Positions 47,901-56,510 of a stretch of DNA of 64,000 nt are shown here, in pieces. The notes beneath the pieces were generated by a model. It did not search any database. It worked only from the letters and a program-made list of their open reading frames with translations, and had not been told where the DNA came from. Each line of letters starts with the position of its first letter. The stretch's first letter is position 1. The position numbers and the translations under genes are program-made. This stretch comes from Sandaracinaceae bacterium (GTDB lineage Bacteria > Myxococcota_A > Polyangia > Polyangiales > Houyiibacteriaceae), in NCBI GenBank assembly GCA_016706685.1, contig JADJJE010000017.1:109483-173482 (forward strand). Direction: 5' to 3'.

Positions 47901-48207
47901 CGCAGCCGTAGCCCAGCGGGCAGGTGACCCCGAGCGCCAGAACGCAACCGCGCTCGTTGGCGTCGGTGGCGCCGGGCATGCAGCGCTCTTCGCCGTTGCA
48001 GAACACCCCGTCCTGACACTCGCGGTCCAGCACACAGGTCAGGTCCACGCTGGCGTCCTCCACGCTGGGCGTGCCCGCGTCACAGGCGGCCACCATACAC
48101 GACAGGACACACCAGGCCGAGCTAGACGCACCGCGACCACGGAGGAACTGGCGAGCTGCCACCGACGCGTCGCCTTCAGTGAGACTGGAATGACTGTGCC
48201 GGGGCAT
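44927..48207 (-). CDS. MopE-like Cys/Asp-repeat lipoprotein with C-terminal lectin-like domain, one frameshift
   Basis: About 1093 residues when joined. The N-terminus has a lipobox-like SCMVAAC. The body is a long array of repeats around CNGxDDDCDG and GGDCDD, the putative metal-binding motif of MopE-type proteins, which probably binds calcium or copper. The frame breaks at 46249-46253 (...EVFT / GVTPAETCNG...); adding one C to the CC at 46251-46252 (plus strand) repairs it. The last about 230 residues form a beta-rich domain (GGVGGGLGVPMTRTGIAVEW, SLMQRLDVEYTPDD) resembling L-type lectins. A cell-surface adhesin or binding role is inferred. Confidence 0.85.
45880..47850 (-). repeat. tandem coding repeat of the CNG-x-DDDCDG metal-binding motif
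   Basis: About fifteen imperfect units recur, each encoding a (D/N)GxDxDC(D/N)G-type acidic loop flanked by cysteines. The recurring plus-strand string GCAGTCGTCGTC (GTTGCAGGCCTC nearby) shows that the DNA itself is repetitive. Units alternate between a CNGxDDDCDG type and a YxDxDGDG type, which looks like an EF-hand or thrombospondin-3-like calcium loop. The frameshift in the host gene lies within the array. Confidence 0.85.
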
Positions 48208-48299
48208 TGTCGAATGGGTGGCCGCTCCCCAGGGGTTTCGTGGCGCCGCGTGAAAAAAAGTCCGCGCACGTGGCCCGAGCGAGGTGCCATGCTTGCCGG

Positions 48300-49694
48300 G
48301 TGGACATTCCGATCTCGCTCGCTGACCAATTCGCGCGCCGCGTGGCGCTCGGGACTCCCCGCGCCCGGATGGACGGCCTGCCTGACGGCCCGACCGCCCC
48401 GCCGGCCGTGCAGATGCTGTCGTTCTTGCTGACGCCGCAATCGTTCCTGCGCGCCGTGCGCAGTGAGTACGGCAAAACGGCCACGTTGCACATCCCGGGC
48501 ATCCCCCGGCTGGTGCAGTTCAGCGAGCCCGAGGCCATCCGTGAGGTGTTCGCGACCAGCGACGACGTCATGCACGCGGGCGAAGCCAACGGGATCCTCG
48601 AGCCGTTCCTGGGGTCGTACTCGGTGCTGGTGCTGGATGGTGCCCGCCACCGCTCGCAGCGCCGCCTGCTGCTGCCGCCCTTCCGAGGTGACCGCATGCG
48701 CGCCTATGGCGAGGCCATGCGCGACATCACCGCGCGAGCCACGCGTGAGTGGCCACGCGACAAGCGCTTCACCATGCAGACCGAGAGCCAGGCCATCACG
48801 CTCGAGGTCATCTTGCGCACGGTGTTCGGCATGGAGGACGGCGCCGATCAGGACCGCATGCGCAGCCTCTTGGCGAGCGGGCTGCGCATCCTCGACAACC
48901 CCCTGTACATCGTGCAGGTCTTCCAGCGCGACCTCGGGCCGCTGTCGCCCTGGGGGCGGTTTCTGCGCCTGCGCCGCCAGATCCACCAGGAGATGGACGC
49001 GCTGATCGCGCGGCGGCGGCGCGAAGGGCCTCGCGAAGACATCCTGTCCATGCTGCTCGAGGCCAAGCACGAGGACGGCACGGCGATGAGCGACGAGGAG
49101 ATCCGCGACGAGCTCTTCACGCTGCTGGTGGCTGGGCACGAGACCACCGCCACCGCCATCTCGTGGACGCTGCACCGGCTGTCGATTCACCCGGACGTGC
49201 TCGCGCGCGTGCAGGCCGAGCTCGATGGTGTGCTGGACGGCGCACAGGAGCTGGACGTGGAGCGCTCGCGCGAGCTGGTGTACCTGGACGCGGTCTGCAA
49301 GGAGTCGCTGCGCATGCACCCCGTGATCCCCGGCGTGGGACGCGTGGTGAAGCGCCCCACGCGCATCGGCGGCGTGGACCTGCCCGCAGGCGTGGCCGTG
49401 GGCTGCAGCATCTACCTGGTGCACTACGACCCCGACACCTGGCCGGACCCGGAGCGCTTCGACCCCATGCGCTTCATCGACCACAAGCCCACGCCGTACA
49501 CGTTCTTCCCGTTCGGCGGCGGTCTGCGGCGCTGCATCGGTGAGGCGTTCGCGCTCTACGAGATGCGCATCGTGCTGGCCACCATCTTGAAAGACCTCGC
49601 CCCGGTGGCCGAGGTGAAGACGGTGCGCACGCAGCGCCGCAACATCACGCTCACGCCGGCGGGTGGGCTGCCCATCCGCATGCGCGCCCGCTGA
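48300..49694 (+). CDS. cytochrome P450
   Basis: About 464 residues, soluble. The I-helix motif is LVAGHETTATAISW, the ExxR motif KESLRMHP, the PERF-like region DPERFDPMRF, and the heme-thiolate loop FFPFGGGLRRCIGEAF. The RHRSQRRLLLPPF segment is the C-helix. Likely redox partners are not encoded nearby. The start is uncertain: GTG 48300 (VDIPISLADQF) is used here; ATG 48369 (MDGLPDGP) would remove 23 residues without touching the fold. It is divergent from the MopE-like gene. The substrate is unknown; fatty acid, terpenoid or sterol-type compounds are common for this class. Confidence 0.92.
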   Translation: MDIPISLADQFARRVALGTPRARMDGLPDGPTAPPAVQMLSFLLTPQSFLRAVRSEYGKTATLHIPGIPRLVQFSEPEAIREVFATSDDVMHAGEANGILEPFLGSYSVLVLDGARHRSQRRLLLPPFRGDRMRAYGEAMRDITARATREWPRDKRFTMQTESQAITLEVILRTVFGMEDGADQDRMRSLLASGLRILDNPLYIVQVFQRDLGPLSPWGRFLRLRRQIHQEMDALIARRRREGPREDILSMLLEAKHEDGTAMSDEEIRDELFTLLVAGHETTATAISWTLHRLSIHPDVLARVQAELDGVLDGAQELDVERSRELVYLDAVCKESLRMHPVIPGVGRVVKRPTRIGGVDLPAGVAVGCSIYLVHYDPDTWPDPERFDPMRFIDHKPTPYTFFPFGGGLRRCIGEAFALYEMRIVLATILKDLAPVAEVKTVRTQRRNITLTPAGGLPIRMRAR

Positions 49695-49715
49695 GGGCCG
49701 GAGCGGCCCCCACCG

Positions 49716-50954
49716 TCAGGCGACGGACCGGTCCAGCAGGCCTGCCAACGCGTCGAAGATGACGTTGACTTGCTGCGGGTCCGGCAGGCGCCGGAACGCG
49801 AGCTCGATGAGCTGTGGCTCCACGCGCTCGGTGAAGACCTGCATGACCACCCGCCCCGGTCCGCCGGCCTCTGCCGGGCGGCCGTCCATGTAGGTGGTCC
49901 CGCTCCACAGCTGACGCCCGTTCAGGAAGTGCGGCGGGAGCGTGGGGTCGAGCGCGGCGAGCGACCAAGCGGCTTGCTGGCGGGCGCAGAGCTCTGACAC
50001 GCCATCACGCAGCGCCGACACCAGCTGCGGCGCACGCTCCCGCGCAGTGTGGCGCCAGGCCTGCCGGCGCGCGTCCGAGGGCGCGGCCCCGAACGCTGCG
50101 TGCAATCGCAGCTCGTAGCGGTGCGTGGCGCCGGCCCCCATCACGTCCGCAAGCTGGACACCATCGGGCGCGCGCAACACGCAGTCGACGTTGGGCTGCG
50201 CGCCCCAGATGGCGAGCTGCCGGCCAGGCTCCCCCGCCGCGATGAGCCCACGTGCCTTCTCGGTGTCCATGCTGTGTCCGAGCGGCTCGGTCGAAGGCGT
50301 CCAGGCCAGCAGCGCACCGAGCAGAGCGTCCGGCTGACAATAGAGGGCGTGATCGAAGTGGGCCGTGGCCGGCACGTGGCCGTCGTGGACGTGGAGCGTG
50401 GGGAAGAACAGCGCATGGGGGTCGCGCCGCGGAAACAGGAAGGCCATGGGGTGGATGCGCTGACGCCCGCCCCCGCCCAGCCCGAACAGCCCCTTCTTCT
50501 TGGGCTTCAGGCGGAACACCGCGAACCCCATGTCGCGCACGACGGCCAGCTCGTCCCACACGCTCTTGGGCATCCGGAAGCGCTGGTCCAGGCGGTCGAA
50601 GTCGGCGCGCGTGGGGACGAAGCTGGCCTCGAAGAGCCCCACGTCGTGCACCACCAGCTTGGGCGCTGCGGGGCCGCCTCGCGCGAAGCCTCCCTTGGCT
50701 TGCGGCGCGGCCGCGTACACAGCCGGAAACGCCGCCGCGAGGTCGTCGAAGAAGCGGTCGTAGCCCTCGAGCGACACGAAGGAGACGGCGTCGTCGGGTG
50801 AGCCCGGCGGCACTGGGATGGGGAGCACCATGGCGAGCTCCGAGTCGATCTCGATCTCCATGGCGTACACGAGCGCCTGCCGTCCGTCGGGCAGGCCACG
50901 CGCGAAGATCTTGGTTCCACCCACGAAGCGCACGGGCTGGGAGAAGCAGCACAT
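49716..50954 (-). CDS. conserved protein with MCCFSQPV N-terminus, function unknown
   Basis: A 412-residue protein that starts MCCFSQPVRFVGGTKIFAR; two cysteines directly follow the start. There is no hydrophobic signal sequence. The middle holds a His-rich stretch (FPTLHVHDGHVPATAHFDHALYC) and the end is helical. I recall uncharacterised proteins with the same Cys-Cys-Phe-Ser start in myxobacteria and planctomycetes, but no function. The Cys pair and His cluster could bind a metal. It is convergent with the P450 gene (21-base gap). Confidence 0.8.
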   Translation of the reverse strand: MCCFSQPVRFVGGTKIFARGLPDGRQALVYAMEIEIDSELAMVLPIPVPPGSPDDAVSFVSLEGYDRFFDDLAAAFPAVYAAAPQAKGGFARGGPAAPKLVVHDVGLFEASFVPTRADFDRLDQRFRMPKSVWDELAVVRDMGFAVFRLKPKKKGLFGLGGGGRQRIHPMAFLFPRRDPHALFFPTLHVHDGHVPATAHFDHALYCQPDALLGALLAWTPSTEPLGHSMDTEKARGLIAAGEPGRQLAIWGAQPNVDCVLRAPDGVQLADVMGAGATHRYELRLHAAFGAAPSDARRQAWRHTARERAPQLVSALRDGVSELCARQQAAWSLAALDPTLPPHFLNGRQLWSGTTYMDGRPAEAGGPGRVVMQVFTERVEPQLIELAFRRLPDPQQVNVIFDALAGLLDRSVA

Positions 50955-51330
50955 CGCCGCAGCCTACCTCAGCCGTGCGGTGGGCGTGGCTAGTCGGGGT
51001 GGCCGACCGGCTGCAAAGCATCACGGGGCGGAACCCCTGCAATGCAACAAAGGTCGCCCCCTGCCGAGGTCCCTAATCCCCGGGCCAAAAAAGCATCCTG
51101 GGCAGCTCGGGGCGTCTCTGCGCTCATCGGCTTGGTCCCCTTGATCCCCAGACTCTGCGTGCCGCAACCCGCGCGGCACCAAAGTGTCACGGGAGTGTGG
51201 CACGAAGACCTGCACTGGGCACCTGACAGTGTGTCGGTGCAATCCGCGGGGAGAGGGCTCCCAATTGACCGAAAATGTGGTTTCATGGCGCCCGCTCCAA
51301 CCCGGAGCTGAACGAGAAGAAGGAGAAACC
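50955..51330. other. intergenic region between two divergent genes
   Basis: 376 bases without a convincing gene. A -24-like TGGCACG at 51198-51204 is followed by CTGCA, but the GG-to-GC distance is 11 bases instead of 10, so it is not called as a sigma-54 promoter. TTGACC at 51265-51270 lacks a matching -10. A C-rich stretch with CCCCTGC repeats lies at 51020-51070. The region must contain promoters for the MCCFSQ gene and the small lipoprotein gene. Confidence 0.5.
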
Positions 51331-51726
51331 ATGAACAAGATTTCGAAACTCATCCTTGCGGGGGCGCTCGTGCTGGGAATTGGCTGTGGCGGTGAAGAGG
51401 CTCCGGCCGAGCCCGCCGCTGCCGCTGCTGCTCCGGCCGCCGCTGCGCCGGCCGCCGCTGCGCCTGCCGCTGCGGCGCCCGCCGCCGGTGGTGGTGGTGG
51501 CGTGTGTGAGCGCGCTGCCGCGTGCTGCACCGGCTACATCGAGGCGATGGTCGCGCTCAGCCCCGCGATGGCTGGCTCGCTCAACGCCGAGACCACCTGC
51601 TCCGGCGTGCGCCAGGCGGGCGCTGCTGGCGCCGCGGCGGAGCCCGGCTGCCAGGCGGCGATCGACGGCTGGCGTCAGGGCCTCGCGGCCATGCCCGGCG
51701 CGACGGTCCCCGCGGCCTGTCAGTGA
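51331..51726 (+). CDS. small lipoprotein with Ala/Pro linker and Cys-rich domain
   Basis: A 131-residue protein. A strong ribosome site (AAGGAG) lies 5 bases before the ATG. The signal peptide ends in lipobox VLGIGC, then comes an (AAAAP)n low-complexity tether. A Cys-containing domain of about 70 residues follows (VCERAAACCTGYIEAM, TTCSGVRQAG, PGCQAAIDGW, VPAACQ) with six cysteines that probably pair. The function is unknown; such short tethered Cys-rich lipoproteins are frequent in myxobacteria. A good hairpin follows the gene. Confidence 0.85.
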   Translation: MNKISKLILAGALVLGIGCGGEEAPAEPAAAAAAPAAAAPAAAAPAAAAPAAGGGGGVCERAAACCTGYIEAMVALSPAMAGSLNAETTCSGVRQAGAAGAAAEPGCQAAIDGWRQGLAAMPGATVPAACQ

Positions 51727-51782
51727 GGCAACGCGGCTCGCTCTGAGTCGCGCGCGTCTTCGTTCGAATGCAGCGCGGTGGT

Positions 51783-51821
51783 CGCCGAGGAGTGTCCGGG
51801 GGAACCAGGGGACACTCGGCG
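51783..51821. terminator. bidirectional hairpin between convergent genes
   Basis: CGCCGAG-GAG-TGTCC (51783-51797) pairs with GGACACTCGGCG (51810-51821): 12 base pairs with a three-base bulge and a 12-base loop. It lies about 60 bases after the lipoprotein stop and 57 bases after the sirtuin stop on the other strand. There is no clear T-run, so termination efficiency is uncertain. Confidence 0.5.
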
Positions 51822-51877
51822 GCCACGCGCAGGCACGACACAGGAGGACGTGTTGCCAGAGGCCGGGAGCGCCGCGC

Positions 51878-52615
51878 TCAACGCTCCACTTCGAAGAGCT
51901 CCGGCAGGATGGCGCCGGACTTCCCGAGCCTGACATCCTGGAAGCTGTCGGCGTTGGCTGGCTCCTCGAGCCCCACGTACACGGCCCGGCAGTCGTCGCC
52001 CATCTGCCTGCGATAGGTGATCTCGCGCACGAGGCCCGCAGCCGGATACACGACGCCGCTGCTCCCCACCGTGACGAACAGGTCGCAGCTCTGCACCTCG
52101 CGCTTGATGCGCGTGATGCCGAAGGGCTCTTCGCCGAACCACACGATGTGCGGACGCAGCCTGGCGGAGCAGCGCTCACAGCTGGGCATGACGTCGAAGT
52201 AGAGGGCGTGGTCCTCGAAGGGCGGCAGCGTGCACCCCGCGTTCTCGCAGCGCGTCTTGAACAGCTCGCCGTGCATGTGGAACGCCGTGGACCCCGCAGC
52301 CTCGTGCAGCCCGTCGACGTTCTGGGTGCACAGGAACAGGTGACCCGGGTCGAGCTCCTGCTGGAGCTTGGCCAGCGCCGCGTGTCCGGGGTTGGGCAGT
52401 GCACTCGCTGCCTTCGCGCGCCGCTCCGAGTAGAAGCGCCAGACCATGCGGGCGTCGCGCGCCCAGGCCTCGGGTGAGGCCACGTCCTCGGGGCGGTGGC
52501 CCTCCCACAGGCCGCCGGCGTCGCGGAACGTGGCAAGGCCGCTCTCGGCGCTGATGCCCGCGCCGGTCAGCACGAAGACGTGAGTGTCGGGGGTCAGGAT
52601 GATCGGTGAGGTCAT
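51878..52615 (-). CDS. cobB: NAD-dependent protein deacylase, Sir2 family
   Basis: A 245-residue sirtuin. It has NAD-binding GAGISAESGLATFRD at residues 18-32, TQNVDGLHEAAG, and the catalytic His in HMHGELF. Zn-binding cysteines form two pairs (CENAGC; CERC), and VGSSGVVYPAA follows. It removes acyl groups from lysines, consuming NAD+. Class III bacterial type with a Tyr/Arg pair (RFYSERR) suggests desuccinylase capacity. It is 4 bases downstream of the Cys-rich secreted protein gene on the same strand. Confidence 0.95.
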   Translation of the reverse strand: MTSPIILTPDTHVFVLTGAGISAESGLATFRDAGGLWEGHRPEDVASPEAWARDARMVWRFYSERRAKAASALPNPGHAALAKLQQELDPGHLFLCTQNVDGLHEAAGSTAFHMHGELFKTRCENAGCTLPPFEDHALYFDVMPSCERCSARLRPHIVWFGEEPFGITRIKREVQSCDLFVTVGSSGVVYPAAGLVREITYRRQMGDDCRAVYVGLEEPANADSFQDVRLGKSGAILPELFEVER

Positions 52616-52619
52616 GGGC

Positions 52620-53639
52620 TCACTCGGAAGCGTAGTCGATGCTGACCAGCTCCCACCTCACGGTCTGTGCGTTCCAGCGAAAACGTGCCTCGGGGGCGGG
52701 GGCATCCACCACGTCAGAGTCCAAGAGCACGAGCTGCGGGCTCGCTCCCGGGATGACGTAGACGGCCGGGCGGGGCCCGCTGAACACCACTTCGAGGCCG
52801 CGGTTGCGCGCGAAGTGCGCACGCACCGCAGCCGGGTTCGAGCCCGCGTCTCGGAAGAGGCGCACGCGGCCCGCAGACGGCAGGTACCCGAGGAATGCCT
52901 GCACGTCCGACGAGGTCACGGTGGTCATCACACGCGCGCACTCGAGGCGCTGCGTGGGGTCCGGCAGATCTTCGAGCTCGTTGCAGAGCTGGACGGCCAC
53001 GGGGTGGGTCGGTGCTGCTGGCGGCGCCGGTGCGGTGGCAGCCGTCACGGGCGCGGCACCCGTGGCGAGCGCCCCGAACTGCGAGCAGAGAGGCGTGACG
53101 CGCTCGATCTCGGACCGCATCGCCGGCACACACGAAGAGACGTGCCGGGCCGGCACCGAGCCGCTCGCGGCACACGTCTGCACCACGTAGGACGCGACGC
53201 AGGCGCAGGCGTATTCGCGGTGGGCGCCCGGCGTCATGTTGGGCTCGCAACCCTCGTAGGCGGCGGACCACACGGCGTCTTGCGACATCGTGGCGCCGCG
53301 GCCCGACACCGCGCGCGGCGTGGGGGTGGCCACCGGCCCGGCGACGTGGAGGGCACCGTACCCGTGGCAGAGCTCCACCACCGGGTCGAGCCACGCGTCC
53401 TGGTTGCGCTGCACGCACTGCGCCACCTGCACGGGGCTGCCGCTGCCCAAGCCCTGACAGCGCTGAATGAACTCGGTCGCCGCGCAGGCGCACAGCTGGC
53501 GATGCTCTTCGTCCTGCGCACACCCTTGGTAGAAGTCGCGCCAGATGGACGTCAGCGTCTGTGCGCTGGCCACTGCGGGTGACAGGAAGATCATCGCACC
53601 CAGGAGCGCGGCTCCAACCATTGAAGTGGAGAACGGCAT
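52620..53639 (-). CDS. secreted protein with duplicated Cys motif, function unknown
   Basis: A 339-residue protein with a signal peptide (GAALLGAMIFLSPAVASAQ). Two similar about 75-residue modules follow: FYQGCAQDEEHRQLCACAATEFIQRC and YEGCEPNMTPGAHREYACACVASYVVQTC, each ending with CVQ/CVP and a late Cys. Then come an Ala/Pro linker and a C-terminal domain of about 130 residues (LPSAGRVRLFRDAG, RPAVYVIPGASPQLVLLD). It probably carries four disulfides per repeat pair. A periplasmic or secreted location is predicted. Confidence 0.78.
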   Translation of the reverse strand: MPFSTSMVGAALLGAMIFLSPAVASAQTLTSIWRDFYQGCAQDEEHRQLCACAATEFIQRCQGLGSGSPVQVAQCVQRNQDAWLDPVVELCHGYGALHVAGPVATPTPRAVSGRGATMSQDAVWSAAYEGCEPNMTPGAHREYACACVASYVVQTCAASGSVPARHVSSCVPAMRSEIERVTPLCSQFGALATGAAPVTAATAPAPPAAPTHPVAVQLCNELEDLPDPTQRLECARVMTTVTSSDVQAFLGYLPSAGRVRLFRDAGSNPAAVRAHFARNRGLEVVFSGPRPAVYVIPGASPQLVLLDSDVVDAPAPEARFRWNAQTVRWELVSIDYASE

Positions 53640-53645
53640 GAGTTC

Positions 53646-53674
53646 ACTACGACACCAGTTGAAAATTATGTCAA
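53646..53674 (-). promoter_or_regulatory. candidate promoter immediately before the Cys-rich protein gene
   Basis: On the minus strand a perfect TTGACA (complement of 53669-53674) is followed after 17 bases by CGTAGT (complement of 53646-53651), a weak -10. Transcription would begin within about 1-2 bases of the ATG at 53639, which would make the mRNA leaderless. The A/T-rich spacer is unusual for this DNA. A different -10 could apply. Confidence 0.35.
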
Positions 53675-53720
53675 CGGGGCCCCGGGAAGAATGGTCATGT
53701 CCCCGACGTGTTGCTGCGGC

Positions 53721-56162
53721 TCAGACGCCAATCAGGGTGCGCACGGCGTCCTCGAGTTCGTGCACTGTGAAAGGCTTGGCCAGGAACTGACAGCGGGGAT
53801 CCTGAGGCAAGCGAGCGATGACCTCGTGCCGGTCGTAGCCCGAGCACAGCACGATGGGCAGCATGGGGTCCTTCGCGCGGATCTCGCGCATGACCTCGAA
53901 GCCATCCAGCACGGGCATGGTCAGGTCGAGGAACACGCCCTGGAGCTCACCCATGTGGCGGCGATAGATGGCGATGCCCTCCGCGCCATCGCGCGCCTCG
54001 ATGACGGTCAGACCCAGCTGCGCGAGCACTGCAGAAGCAACGGCGCGCACCACGGGCTCGTCGTCCACCACCAGGAAGAGCCCCGTGAGCTTTGCTGGTG
54101 GTCGGTCGGGCCTCGGGGGCGGGCTCATGTTCGAGGGGCCCGGCGCCTCGGGGATGAAGACGCGGAAGGTGGTCCCACGGCCCGGTTCCGAGGCGATGTC
54201 GAGCGCGCCACGGTGTGCGCGAATGATGCCGAGGACGGCCGCGAGCCCGAGCCCGTGGCCGAGCTCCTTGGTGGTGAAGAACGGATCGAAGACGTGCTGC
54301 ATGGTCTCGTGGTCCATGCCGATGCCATCGTCCATGACCGTGAGGCAGACGAACTCCCCCGCCTGGGCGCGCTCGTGCTCGACCATGTCCGCCAGTGCAC
54401 CCGCGAGAAGCGTCACGCGCGTGGTGGAGACGCGCACGCTCCCAGCGCTGCGCATCGCCGCGCTGGTGGCCTCGTACGCGTTCGTGAGCAGGTTCATGAT
54501 CACTTGCCCGAGCTGGGCCGGGTCGCCCTCCACCCACAGCGCATCCGCGACGGGCTCGAACTCCACGCGCACGCTCTGCGGAATGGACGCGTGCAGCAGC
54601 TCGTGCATCTCACGCACCACCTCGGGCAGGTTGACGCGGACGGTCTCGAGGCGCGCCCGACCGGAGTACGCCAGCATCTGCTTGGTGAGGTCCGCCGCGC
54701 GCCGCCCAGCGGTCACGATGCGCTGCGTGGCCTCCCACTCGCGCGTGCCCTGCGCCTTACCGCTGGCCAGCCAGGACGCGTTCCCGAGGATGCCCACCAA
54801 CAGGTTGTTGAAGTCGTGCGCGATGCCACCGGCCAAGAGACCCAGGCTCTCGAGCTTCTGCGAACGCTGAACCTTCTCTTCGAGGCGCCGACGCAGCTCT
54901 TCGTCCGCCTTGCGCTGCGTGATGTCCACGAACGTGACGATGGCGCCGCTGACCTCGCGCGAGTGCGGATCGCGCACGGGGACCGCGCGGAAGATGGCCC
55001 AAGACGTCTTCCCGTCGGGGCGACGCACGCCGAAAGTCACCGGAGGCTGCGCGAGGCCGGTCGCGAGCGCGCGGGTCACGGGGTAGTCCTCGGGTGCTGC
55101 GGGCTCTCCGCTCTCCCAGATGGTGACGCTGGCGAAGTCCGAGGTGTACCGCTGGGTGAGCGCGTCGTAGCTCAGCCCGAGGATCTGCTGGGCCTCTGCG
55201 TTGGCCGACTGGATGGCCCCGCTGAGCGCCACGTGCACGATGCCGCTGGGCACCGCCTCGAGGATGCGGTGGTTCAGCTCCTCGGACTCCCGCAGCGCCG
55301 CCTCTGTCTCGCGGCGCTCCACCAGCTCGCGCGAGAGCGCCTCGTTGGCGCGAAGGAGAGCGGCGGTGCGCTCGGCCACTCGGCGCTCGAGCTCGGCGTT
55401 CTGGGCGGACAGCTGCTCGGTCCGCGCGCTCAGCGCCTCGGAGGTGGACTTGCGCCGGAAGAACCCGGGCACCTCGATGGCGGTGGGCTCCGGCACGACG
55501 CCGGGATGGGCCGCCAGGTACTCGCGGATGCGCCCCTCGATGCGGTGCGGCGGCGCCATGATGAAACGGCAGTGAGGGTCGCCCTTGGCGCGGCAGGTGA
55601 TCTCGCTCGCCACCAGGGGGATGCCGAAGCTCGACTCGCACCAGCCCGAGGAGTAGCCGGCGTTCATCACGCAGACGGGGAAGTCGGCCACACGCCCCGC
55701 GGCGATCCAACCGTCGGCCTCCATCGAGTACGGGTGATCGTAGTACAGGACGTAGTCGTCTCCGGGTGCTGGGGCGCTCTCCGGGTGGATGTCCACGAAG
55801 GCCCAGCCCGCATAGGCAAAGTGGATGGGCCCCGCCGACAGTCGGTCGATGGGCTCGGTCACGCCCATCTTCTCGGCGAAGACGCGCGCATCGGCCAGCC
55901 CCATGGCGTGGGCGAGGTCGAACAGGATCTCGCGCGCCACGGAGACACCCTCGTCGCGCGTGTCGCCATACAGACCGCGCACCACGTCGAAGAACTCGAC
56001 CGAGAGCGAGCCGGCGCGCACGAGGACGTAGCGCTCGTCTGCGATGCCGATGGTGCCGTGCTCGGGGCTGAAGCGTACGCCGGAGAAGTAGCGCTGGACG
56101 TACTCTTGCGCCTTCTCGAAGATGGGCGCGAACGCCTCTGGCACACGGACACTAGTCAGCAC
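53721..56162 (-). CDS. V4R-PAS sensor histidine kinase with C-terminal receiver
   Basis: An 813-residue soluble hybrid kinase. Residues about 1-220 are an XylR-N/V4R-type small-molecule-binding domain (NAGYSSGWCESSFGIPLVASEITC, then GDPHCRFIMAPP). A coiled coil (ARTEQLSAQNAELERRVAERT) leads to a PAS domain (LEAVPSGIVHV to VTFVDITQRKADEE). HisKA follows with LAGGIAHDFNNLLVG, then HATPase (NLLTNAYEAT, DDGIGMD, GHGLGLAAV). The C-terminal receiver has phosphoacceptor FLDLTMPVLDG and AKPFT. V4R domains bind aromatic or other hydrophobic ligands and often carry a metal site. The receiver has no output domain, so a further response regulator must exist. Confidence 0.92.
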   Translation of the reverse strand: MLTSVRVPEAFAPIFEKAQEYVQRYFSGVRFSPEHGTIGIADERYVLVRAGSLSVEFFDVVRGLYGDTRDEGVSVAREILFDLAHAMGLADARVFAEKMGVTEPIDRLSAGPIHFAYAGWAFVDIHPESAPAPGDDYVLYYDHPYSMEADGWIAAGRVADFPVCVMNAGYSSGWCESSFGIPLVASEITCRAKGDPHCRFIMAPPHRIEGRIREYLAAHPGVVPEPTAIEVPGFFRRKSTSEALSARTEQLSAQNAELERRVAERTAALLRANEALSRELVERRETEAALRESEELNHRILEAVPSGIVHVALSGAIQSANAEAQQILGLSYDALTQRYTSDFASVTIWESGEPAAPEDYPVTRALATGLAQPPVTFGVRRPDGKTSWAIFRAVPVRDPHSREVSGAIVTFVDITQRKADEELRRRLEEKVQRSQKLESLGLLAGGIAHDFNNLLVGILGNASWLASGKAQGTREWEATQRIVTAGRRAADLTKQMLAYSGRARLETVRVNLPEVVREMHELLHASIPQSVRVEFEPVADALWVEGDPAQLGQVIMNLLTNAYEATSAAMRSAGSVRVSTTRVTLLAGALADMVEHERAQAGEFVCLTVMDDGIGMDHETMQHVFDPFFTTKELGHGLGLAAVLGIIRAHRGALDIASEPGRGTTFRVFIPEAPGPSNMSPPPRPDRPPAKLTGLFLVVDDEPVVRAVASAVLAQLGLTVIEARDGAEGIAIYRRHMGELQGVFLDLTMPVLDGFEVMREIRAKDPMLPIVLCSGYDRHEVIARLPQDPRCQFLAKPFTVHELEDAVRTLIGV

Positions 56163-56249
56163 CTTGGCCTCGATTTCGCAGCAGGACGCCTTCCGCAGCA
56201 GATTGCCATACTCGGGGCGGGCGACGGAAGCGTCGCAGCAGCAGGCGCC

Positions 56250-56510
56250 TCAGGAGCGGCGCGACCCCTCGGTCAGCTTCATGTAGAGGATGTACCCGGC
56301 CAGCACCAGCGTGCAGCCATTGGCGAGGTACACGGGCGCGCTGTCGTGCAGGATCCCGTACACGAGCCAGAGGGCGATGCCCACCGTCAGCAGCGAGAAC
56401 ATCCCGAGCGAGAGATCATCGGTGCGGCGCGTGCGCCAGACCTGCACCACCTGCGGGATGAAAGCGGCCGTGGTGCAGAACGCGGCGACGAAGCCTATCC
56501 ACTCGGTCAT
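56250..56510 (-). CDS. SemiSWEET / PQ-loop sugar transporter
   Basis: An 86-residue protein with three hydrophobic helices and the PQ motif FIPQVVQVWRTRRTDDLSLGM, matching bacterial SemiSWEET half-transporters, which dimerise to pass sugars. Its ATG overlaps the stop of the DMT transporter gene (ATGA). It is the last gene of a run with transketolase. Confidence 0.9.
   Translation of the reverse strand: MTEWIGFVAAFCTTAAFIPQVVQVWRTRRTDDLSLGMFSLLTVGIALWLVYGILHDSAPVYLANGCTLVLAGYILYMKLTEGSRRS

Noticed and set aside
51198..51216. Possible sigma-54 promoter (TGGCACG followed by CTGCA)
   Set aside because: GG and GC are 11 bases apart instead of the strict 10, so sigma-54 would not be expected to bind.
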